From the NCBI GenBank assembly GCA_014238445.1, contig JABABC010000128.1, positions 1 through 12,043 on the forward strand: a stretch of DNA of 12,043 nt, read 5' to 3'. How positions within the stretch are numbered: position 1 is the first letter of the stretch; every line of letters begins with the position of its first letter. This document shows positions 6,625 to 12,043 of the stretch, one piece after another. The notes under the pieces are model-generated. The model saw only the letters and a program-made list of their open reading frames with translations. It was not told the DNA's origin and did no database searches. The translations under genes and the position numbers were made by a program. Source of the stretch: Coxiellaceae bacterium (GTDB lineage Bacteria > Pseudomonadota > Gammaproteobacteria > Coxiellales > Coxiellaceae).

Positions 6625-7663
6625 TCATGAAGGACATCATTCTTGGCGAACTGAGGTTGACGTTGCTCAGCACAGACCTCGGTCATATATTATTTGGCTT
6701 ATTGTGGCTGCAATCGGCGGACTTATTCTTGTGGTGTTATGGTCTGATAAGGGAGGTCGTCATCGTGTTAAGCATCCTGATGTTGTTAAGTTAACGCCTA
6801 AGACTTCTTCAGATGATTTGTCGCGTAATTTAGAGCAAATACAAGCGTGGCACTCTAACAAACAATCTGTGTCACAAGCTGTTGTGCGAACGCCATCGAA
6901 CCTGCGTGTTTTACAACGTGAGCAGGCCATGCGTGCACACGCCCCAACTGCGGTTTATCAGAAACCAGTGACGATAAAGTCACAACGGGATGGTGCTATT
7001 AAAGGTGCTTTGGGACGGGGAGATTCCTTTGCATCATTTATGAGTCAATCGGATCATTTTTCACATGTTGAACAAGCGCAACGCATCCCTCACCCAGAGT
7101 GGACAGTGGTGGCAGGTGAGTTGATACCCGCTACTTTAGAGACAGCGATTTCTTCTGATTTACCAGGGATGGTAAGAGCCATCACCAGGCGCCCTGTCTA
7201 TGCCTTTCAAGGTCGTCGCTTGTTAATACCGGCAGGTAGTCGTTTGTTAGGCCAGTATGCTTCAATGACGTTGCAGGGCATTAATCGCGTTTGCGTTATA
7301 TGGCATCGATTAATTTTACCCACTGGAGTTACTGTGTCGATCGATAGCCCTTCTACAGACGATCTAGGGCAAACAGGTCAAACTGCTGATAGTGTTGATA
7401 CACATTTTAAAGCGCGATTTGAACAAGGGTTGTTAATATCTGCCTTAGGCGCAGGAGTGGCAACTGTGGGGGTTCATGCGTCCGATAATGATAATTCCTC
7501 TTCGCAATTGAGAACGGATGTATCAAGTCATTTACAGCAATCAGCACAAGCGAGCTTGTCATCACGATCTGCTATTAAGCCAACGCTTTCCGTACACCAA
7601 GGGACTGCCATTCAAGTTTTTGTAGCAAAAGATCTATCATTTTATGGTGTGAGTGATCAATAG
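6617..7663 (+). CDS. virB10: VirB10 envelope-spanning scaffold protein
   Basis: Scaffold that links the inner membrane to the outer-membrane pore and senses ATPase activity. The 348-residue product has a short cytoplasmic head (1-23), a membrane helix at 24-42, a periplasmic linker to about 160 and a TrbI/VirB10 beta-barrel domain. The domain shows A-G-E-L-I-P-A-T-L-E-T-A-I (167-179), L-I-P-A-G-S-R-L (203-210), V-I-W-H-R-L (227-232) and H-F (263-264). A hydrophobic helix at 271-286 is the probable antenna crossing the outer membrane. The final Q-G-x-x-I-x-V-F-V is also canonical. The linker lacks the proline-rich repeat common in longer homologues. ATG 6617 is preferred over GTG 6611 because AGAGG at 6604-6608 is well spaced from it. 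Confidence 0.95.
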   Translation: MGDHEGHHSWRTEVDVAQHRPRSYIIWLIVAAIGGLILVVLWSDKGGRHRVKHPDVVKLTPKTSSDDLSRNLEQIQAWHSNKQSVSQAVVRTPSNLRVLQREQAMRAHAPTAVYQKPVTIKSQRDGAIKGALGRGDSFASFMSQSDHFSHVEQAQRIPHPEWTVVAGELIPATLETAISSDLPGMVRAITRRPVYAFQGRRLLIPAGSRLLGQYASMTLQGINRVCVIWHRLILPTGVTVSIDSPSTDDLGQTGQTADSVDTHFKARFEQGLLISALGAGVATVGVHASDNDNSSSQLRTDVSSHLQQSAQASLSSRSAIKPTLSVHQGTAIQVFVAKDLSFYGVSDQ

Positions 7664-7665
7664 TG

Positions 7666-8634
7666 ATGTATGCACCGAGTTCTAGTGGTTTGTTAACGCC
7701 GATTCAAGCGTTGTTGGATGATCCATCGGTGTCAGAGATTATGATTAATCGTCCGAAAGAAGTGTGGGTTGAAGTTGCTGGAAAAATGCAATGTCATCGA
7801 GTGGAGGCCTTGAGCGAATATCATCTAACACACTTAATACAACTGGTGGCTAATGAGAATCATCAAATCCTGAATGTATCTTCACCCATACTTTCAGCCT
7901 CATTACTGGATGGATCACGAATACAGTGTGTGATGTCACCAGTTACACCGCATGCTGTGATAGCTATTCGGCGAGTTGTCGCCCGATCTATGTTAATCAA
8001 TGATTTTTGTATGAAAGAAAGCGCTAACCAGAGTGGCGAATATGATTTGGAGTGTATCACCTCAGTAGAGGATAAATACCTTCTGGCTATGAATCAACAA
8101 GATTGGTGCGAGGCTCTTCATCAGGCTCTTGTGCTTAAAAAAACCATCGTTATTGCAGGAGGCACGTCATCTGGGAAAACGACGTTATTAAATGCCTGTC
8201 TAAGAGAGATATCACACAGTGAGCGTGTGATCAGTTTAGAGGATACTAGAGAGGTCATACTTCCACATGCCAATCAAGTGAATTTAGTGGCCGCTAAATC
8301 TCGCAATAAACACCAATCCATTTCAATGCAGGAGCTTGTGCAATGTAGTTTGCGATTACGACCTGATCGAATTATTGTGGGTGAGATACGTGGCCCTGAG
8401 ATTCTGGATTTTTTAAGTGCTGCGGCGACAGGTCATGAGGGCAGTATAACCACCATTCATGCTGGTTCGCCTCAATTAGCTTTATTGCGTATGAAACAGT
8501 TATACAAACTCAATCACGTCCCATCAATGACCGATCAAGATATCATTGACGAGATACGAAGTGTGGTTGATATTATTGTTCAAGTTAAAAGACTATCTTC
8601 CGGGAGGACGGTTACTGAGGTGGTGGATCTCTAA
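7666..8634 (+). CDS. virB11: VirB11 hexameric secretion ATPase
   Basis: Cytoplasmic traffic ATPase of the GspE/VirB11 family that docks to VirB4 and the inner membrane. The 322-residue product has an N-terminal domain with L-L-D-D-P-S-V-S-E-I-M-I-N-R-P (16-30) and a C-terminal RecA fold. The fold has Walker A GGTSSGKT (165-172), the Asp box L-E-D-T-R-E (191-196), Walker B R-I-I-V-G-E-I-R-G (235-243) and the His box G-H-E-G-S...T-I-H-A-G (256-267). All catalytic motifs are present. Residues 109-150 form a somewhat long insertion between the two domains. ATG 7666 follows GAGTGAT; a GTG one codon earlier is also possible. This is the last gene of the operon, with no hairpin terminator in the two bases before the convergent gene. 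Confidence 0.97.
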   Translation: MYAPSSSGLLTPIQALLDDPSVSEIMINRPKEVWVEVAGKMQCHRVEALSEYHLTHLIQLVANENHQILNVSSPILSASLLDGSRIQCVMSPVTPHAVIAIRRVVARSMLINDFCMKESANQSGEYDLECITSVEDKYLLAMNQQDWCEALHQALVLKKTIVIAGGTSSGKTTLLNACLREISHSERVISLEDTREVILPHANQVNLVAAKSRNKHQSISMQELVQCSLRLRPDRIIVGEIRGPEILDFLSAAATGHEGSITTIHAGSPQLALLRMKQLYKLNHVPSMTDQDIIDEIRSVVDIIVQVKRLSSGRTVTEVVDL

Positions 8635-8636
8635 AA

Positions 8637-9167
8637 TCACGATGCCTGTTGACTATGCTTTATCAGTAGGTTGTATACACTATTTAATATGACAGCAACC
8701 AGAATGCCAATAATGGATTCTATACAGCGTTGAAAGCAATTTTCCCAGATAAGTGATGTGCCGTGATAGAGTTGAATAATAAAGATTAAGGCGCAGGTTA
8801 ATAACCCCAGTTTGATATCGTCTTTCATCCCAATTATGTGAGCTAGGAGTACGATTGTCATGCACGCTAAGAACCAGACCCAATGATTAATCCCTAGCAC
8901 TGTAAAAAATAGCCCGGCTATGAGTGCGCCTAAAATAGACCCTTTAATTCGATGTATGCTGGCTTTAATGGTGTTTTGATAATTGGCTTCGAAGACGAGA
9001 ATGGATGATATCACAGCCCACAGTCCGGATATTCCAACCATTTCATTGTGAAGGGTTTTAGCGAAGAGGTACCCGCAGTAATTAGACAGCAAGCACATTG
9101 CGCTGATAATCAGCGATAAGAGTAAAAAACGAGCTTGGAATAAACGGGTCAGGCGTTCTTTAAACAT
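8637..9167 (-). CDS. FUSC / aromatic acid exporter family membrane protein
   Basis: Integral membrane protein of 176 residues with about six hydrophobic segments (roughly 13-33, 44-60, 77-93, 96-113, 119-134 and 150-168). The pattern G-L-W-A-V-I-S-S-I-L-V-F-E (48-60), then a run ending R-I-K-G-S-I-L-G-A-L-I-A-G (73-85) and the late R-C-I-E-S-I-I-G-I-L-V-A (147-158), is that of the short FUSC/ArAE proteins related to the membrane half of aromatic-acid exporters. Full exporters are about 350-700 residues, so this is a membrane half only; many bacteria carry such short forms. The substrate is unknown. The start is ATG at 9165-9167, with AAGGAG (9176-9181 on the plus strand) as a good RBS. Its stop is two bases from the virB11 stop, so it is not part of the T4SS operon. 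Confidence 0.8.
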   Translation of the reverse strand: MFKERLTRLFQARFLLLSLIISAMCLLSNYCGYLFAKTLHNEMVGISGLWAVISSILVFEANYQNTIKASIHRIKGSILGALIAGLFFTVLGINHWVWFLACMTIVLLAHIIGMKDDIKLGLLTCALIFIIQLYHGTSLIWENCFQRCIESIIGILVAVILNSVYNLLIKHSQQAS

Positions 9168-9271
9168 TGTGTGTTCTCCTTGAGGTTAGGGTACACGGTT
9201 CTGGTAACATTTTGAAATTTTTAAAGGTTATTGTTAGCTAACGCCCAGTGGTTTGGTGAAAAATTGACCGC
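9168..9271. promoter_or_regulatory. Divergent promoter region
   Basis: This AT-rich spacer separates the minus-strand FUSC-like gene from the plus-strand 406-residue protein gene. It must hold the FUSC-like gene's promoter and could hold both. No strong consensus -35/-10 pair stands out on either strand. TTGACC at 9264-9269 resembles a -35 box but has no good -10 partner 16-18 bases on. Confidence 0.45.
9233..9242. repeat. Perfect 10-base palindrome, possible operator
   Basis: GTTAGCTAAC reads the same on both strands and lies between two divergent genes. That is a typical place for a dimeric regulator to bind, but the regulator is unknown and a 10-base palindrome can arise by chance. Confidence 0.3.
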
Positions 9272-10492
9272 ATGATTTCATGTGTTCATCCAGTTGTTAA
9301 AAATAATCAATATAGGGTGAAATATCGATCCTTTTGTAGAATAATGCACTTTTTTAGTCATTTCATCGGGGTGGTTATTGTGCCTGCAATGTCTCACTCG
9401 CATCATACGGTATTTTCTCGTCAATCCGTTGATTACTTATGTTTTTCAGCGTCGATGGGAGGGGATGCTGAGTTCTGTGCACTCGTGATGAGATACGAGG
9501 AAGGACTTTTTTTGCATGTATTAATTGAGGCTTTACCGGATTTATTAGGTCCCGGTATGGAAGTATCTTCTGCGCGGGTGTCATTGTTATTGACCACTTT
9601 TTTTTCACGCTACAACCATCAAGAACTACCTTATGATAATGAGCGTTTATCGTCATTGGATTGGATTATTAGGTTATGGAAAGATCGTGTATTGAGGTGT
9701 GTGAGTGTATTAAAACATACCTATAATGCATTTATTCACTTTAACTCTAAAGATTTACTGGTTATTCAAGATCAGCTAGAACTGTCTGATACCTTGCTCC
9801 GTTTATTCACATTTTTTTTATTGGCTTCTGTGATATTTGATGAGGGGGCACTTGCTTATATCCAGGCTTCTGATTATTTTAAGCTCCCAGGTTTAATTAA
9901 TTTATCAAATGTCTATATTGTAAAATTGATACAGGATAAGTATGCAACACGCTTGTTGTCTGGCGGACTGCTATACCCAGGTGATCATTCTGTAATGAGG
10001 GAGTATCAAACTATAGCTGATAATGTGGAAGCTGATTTGTCAGAGGCTAACAAAAGCCGTGTAAACCCGCTTTATCTTCTGATAATGGCTATTAAATTAC
10101 AGTTAACGTTAGTCAACATCGTTAAGGCTATGCGCATTTGTCATAAAAAGAAGGTCAATAACCCATGGATGTGGTTATGCTTAATGTGTGGACCCCTGCC
10201 AATAGAACTAGCGTTAAGTGAGTATCATCAGCAGGTGGGTCAACAGTCAGCTGAGGTGTCGTATAAAAAATTGCATGACAGTGTGTTTAAACACTATAGT
10301 GCTAAGGCGATTAAGCAGCATCAACAGGGGGGAGCATCAGTTTATCTCTCTTTAATGAAAGCATTTGATTGCCCATTAGGTGATGCTCATTATCCGACAT
10401 TTTCTGAGGAGGTATTGAAACTGGAGGAAGGGAAATCTAGTCAGCAAAAGAATGGTACTGAAATCATCACCCCGATGAGAGCAAGACCTTAG
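9272..10492 (+). CDS. Hypothetical protein, possible T4SS-linked factor
   Basis: Not recognised. The 406-residue product (from ATG 9272) looks mostly helical. Hydrophobic stretches at 170-188 and 265-285 could be membrane or buried helices, and a third at 27-38 exists only if the longest start is used. The last 30 residues are polar, with two Glu pairs (379-380, 385-386), then Lys/Gln/Ser-rich, ending P-M-R-A-R-P. No enzyme motif or signal peptide was seen. The start is uncertain: ATG 9272 has only weak GGTGA upstream, ATG 9344 has none, and GTG 9380 or ATG 9389 follow GGGGTGG at 9368-9374. A TATAAT-like TAGAAT at 9337-9342 could be a -10 box for the shorter forms. It lies next to a T4SS and beside two other orphan genes. 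A secreted substrate is one possibility, but only its position suggests it. Confidence 0.75.
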   Translation: MISCVHPVVKNNQYRVKYRSFCRIMHFFSHFIGVVIVPAMSHSHHTVFSRQSVDYLCFSASMGGDAEFCALVMRYEEGLFLHVLIEALPDLLGPGMEVSSARVSLLLTTFFSRYNHQELPYDNERLSSLDWIIRLWKDRVLRCVSVLKHTYNAFIHFNSKDLLVIQDQLELSDTLLRLFTFFLLASVIFDEGALAYIQASDYFKLPGLINLSNVYIVKLIQDKYATRLLSGGLLYPGDHSVMREYQTIADNVEADLSEANKSRVNPLYLLIMAIKLQLTLVNIVKAMRICHKKKVNNPWMWLCLMCGPLPIELALSEYHQQVGQQSAEVSYKKLHDSVFKHYSAKAIKQHQQGGASVYLSLMKAFDCPLGDAHYPTFSEEVLKLEEGKSSQQKNGTEIITPMRARP

Positions 10493-10497
10493 TGATA

Positions 10498-11421
10498 TTA
10501 GAGGGTTGCTGTGACTGGTTCGGTGGCTTGATATGTATCTGATGGTGAAATTTGAGTGCTAATGTCACGGATGTCGTTTAATAGGTATTTGACTTTGTTG
10601 GCAATGGAAGGTGAAAAGCAAGTGAATAAGCAGTTTATTCGGCTGCGATTTTGTTGCAGCGGTTTGAGTATGTCCTCAGGGTTGCCAAGATATTGTTGAA
10701 ATCGATCGTATTGATTGCTGAGTAGTAAATATCGCTGTGTGCGATATGTTGTAATAAAGTGAGAGCAGGCTTTGTGTTTTTGATCGGTAGGTCGGTATTT
10801 CTTTTCTAAGGTTTTTTCAAGCAAGAGAATTTTTTGATCTATGGTTTGCAGTTGTTCTTCTTTCCTGACGATCTGGCAAAGTGCCTGCCTGTATTGTGGT
10901 GTTAGTTGGTCACGTAGAGGTTGATGTTCTTTATTGTAACTCGCGTCATACGGCCCTATATTAATTGACAAGAAGTTTTTGATCCATTTTGACGTGGGTG
11001 ATCCTACTAGCCTATCCCAAACAGTGTTTAGTGTTGTCACGATAGGGTCATCTTCTTGAGCTGCAGAAAACGAGTGTAAGGCAAGTTTCAAGGGATAAAA
11101 AACATGCTTGATGAGTTCGTCTTGGTCATCCCCGGCTGCATTACAGTAGGCTTCGTTGATGGCATCAAATACCGCGCTGAGGTGGGCGATGTGATTGGTC
11201 TCTGTGATCGTAACTGCAGGTACTTGAGTGTGTTTTTCTTCCTTTTTTCTGAGGTAAAAGTCTTGAGTTAGATAGCCTAGTTCTAGTAGTTGTCTCAATG
11301 TGTCATTTGTCTCACTAGGGTTGGACCATGACTGTATGATATTGTCTATCATTTGATCCATGGTGCTGTCATCGGTATTTGATAGGGTGTGGTATTTTCT
11401 GTTTTGCTTCATAAGTGTCAT
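10498..11421 (-). CDS. Hypothetical coiled-coil protein
   Basis: Not recognised. The 307-residue product is soluble, without signal peptide or membrane segment, and rich in Gln, Asp, Thr and Tyr. Helices are likely throughout. Residues 183-209 (from Q-I-V-R-K-E-E-Q-L) have a leucine/isoleucine heptad pattern and should form a coiled coil. Residues 262-280 contain two cysteines (C264, C268) and S-P-S-I-A-N-K-V-K-Y-L-L. The tail is Thr/Pro-rich and neutral. The start is ATG 11421 or ATG 11412; neither has a strong Shine-Dalgarno. The gene lies 41 bases after the minus-strand gene to its right, so they may be co-transcribed. Its stop is five bases from the convergent 406-residue gene. A soluble orphan beside a T4SS fits an effector or accessory protein, but there is no domain evidence. 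Confidence 0.8.
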   Translation of the reverse strand: MTLMKQNRKYHTLSNTDDSTMDQMIDNIIQSWSNPSETNDTLRQLLELGYLTQDFYLRKKEEKHTQVPAVTITETNHIAHLSAVFDAINEAYCNAAGDDQDELIKHVFYPLKLALHSFSAAQEDDPIVTTLNTVWDRLVGSPTSKWIKNFLSINIGPYDASYNKEHQPLRDQLTPQYRQALCQIVRKEEQLQTIDQKILLLEKTLEKKYRPTDQKHKACSHFITTYRTQRYLLLSNQYDRFQQYLGNPEDILKPLQQNRSRINCLFTCFSPSIANKVKYLLNDIRDISTQISPSDTYQATEPVTATL

Positions 11422-11462
11422 TTGGTTTTTTATTTTCAGGTTCTATTCGGTAAAGGTAAAGA

Positions 11463-12043
11463 TTAAATATTATTTTTCATTTTTTTTGAAGGAGGGGGCT
11501 CATTTTTTTCTGCTCTTTGGAGTCCGGTTGCGATAAAATTAACAGTGCTTTTATGAATTATTTTTCCAATATGGTGGCTGTTAGTATCGGTGATGATATC
11601 TTTAAATTTGCTGTAGAATTCTTTTAAATAGACATTGTAGCATTTTTCCTTTTGCTCTTTAGGCGTTGTTTTTTGCGCGTCATCTGCTACTTGTATAAGT
11701 TCTAATAATGTTTTGCTTGAGTGAGAGCTTGGTGAGGTGTGATTTTTTTTAATAAATACTACCAGGGATTGAAAAATTTCTTTTTCGTCGGGGGTTAATG
11801 CTTCATAATTGCTTTTGCTAAAGAAGTTTTTTGCACGCTCTAAATCCTCGACTTCCGGTGCTTTACGTGTCGAAGCGTTTTTGGCGGCAATGACTGTTGC
11901 GGTCAAGGGTTTAGTAAAAAAAACAATTGTCCCAACAGTCGCCCCTGCGATACTGCCGAGAACAGAGCTAGTGTTTGGTTTGTCTTTAATTTTACATCCA
12001 TCAAAAGCAGCTCGTCCTTGCTCTAATGCTGTTGGTCTTAATG
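11463..12043 (-). CDS. Hypothetical membrane-anchored protein, 5' end outside window
   Basis: Not recognised. The reading frame stays open from its stop to the right edge, so 192 C-terminal residues are visible and the start lies beyond 12043. A TTG at 11906 would give 147 residues, but the frame upstream encodes a plausible hydrophobic segment (L-G-S-I-A-G-A-T-V-G-T-I-V-F-F, visible residues 28-42), so that start is probably internal. After the membrane segment comes a hydrophilic, charged, helical domain with E-V-E-D-L-E-R-A-K-N-F-F, a T-P-D-E-K-E-I-F helix and a Lys-rich tail ending P-P-P-S-K-K-M-K-N-N-I. The DNA here looks more AT-rich than the T4SS operon. Topology and role are unknown. 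It lies upstream of, and in line with, the coiled-coil gene. Confidence 0.7.
   Translation of the reverse strand, partial: LRPTALEQGRAAFDGCKIKDKPNTSSVLGSIAGATVGTIVFFTKPLTATVIAAKNASTRKAPEVEDLERAKNFFSKSNYEALTPDEKEIFQSLVVFIKKNHTSPSSHSSKTLLELIQVADDAQKTTPKEQKEKCYNVYLKEFYSKFKDIITDTNSHHIGKIIHKSTVNFIATGLQRAEKNEPPPSKKMKNNI

Noticed and set aside
9264..9269. TTGACC as a -35 box for the 406-residue gene
   Set aside because: The bases 16-18 downstream do not resemble a -10 box, and it would put transcription start downstream of ATG 9272.
9375..9656. Minus-strand 93-codon frame opposite the 406-residue gene
   Set aside because: It would end within the longer gene, has no upstream binding site that stands out and no recognisable product.
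1..12043. tRNA, rRNA, CRISPR array, insertion sequence or attachment site
   Set aside because: No cloverleaf-like block, regularly spaced repeats, transposase or recombinase motif, or terminal inverted repeats were seen on reading both strands.

Overview
The window carries most of a VirB-type (P-type, class IVA) type IV secretion system (T4SS) operon, followed by a small membrane-protein gene and three unrecognised genes of the kind often found beside such systems. The DNA is bacterial, moderately AT-rich and uses the standard code with TGA as a stop. T4SS genes with clear Shine-Dalgarno sites beside orphan soluble proteins with no recognisable domains suggest a proteobacterium, possibly a host-associated gammaproteobacterium of the Legionella/Coxiella kind. 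That placement is a low-confidence impression; the window has no rRNA, tRNA or housekeeping marker to test it. A plasmid or integrative element is equally possible.

Layout: 1-63 is a gene-free edge. From 64 to 8634, all on the plus strand, the order is virB3, virB4, virB5, virB7, an unrecognised lipoprotein gene, virB6, virB8, virB9, virB10 and virB11. The genes overlap by 1 to 14 bases or are separated by at most 2, so this is one tightly coupled transcription unit. Its promoter, and any virB1 and virB2, must lie left of the window. A 47-residue virB7-like gene sits between virB5 and the second lipoprotein gene. VirB4 and VirB11 are the energising ATPases. VirB3, B6, B8 and the N-terminus of B10 form the inner-membrane part. 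VirB7, B9 and the C-terminus of B10 form the outer-membrane core. VirB5 is the pilus-tip or minor pilin component. No VirD4 coupling protein, relaxase or VirB2 pilin is visible.

From 8637 to 9167 a minus-strand gene encodes a short FUSC/aromatic-acid-exporter-like membrane protein, ending 2 bases from the virB11 stop. A divergent spacer with a perfect 10-base palindrome separates it from a plus-strand gene for a 406-residue protein of unknown function. That gene converges, with 5 bases between stops, on two minus-strand genes for a 307-residue coiled-coil protein and a membrane-anchored protein cut by the right edge. These three are the most original part of the window. Their position beside a T4SS makes them candidates for secreted substrates or accessory factors, but no sequence motif proves this.
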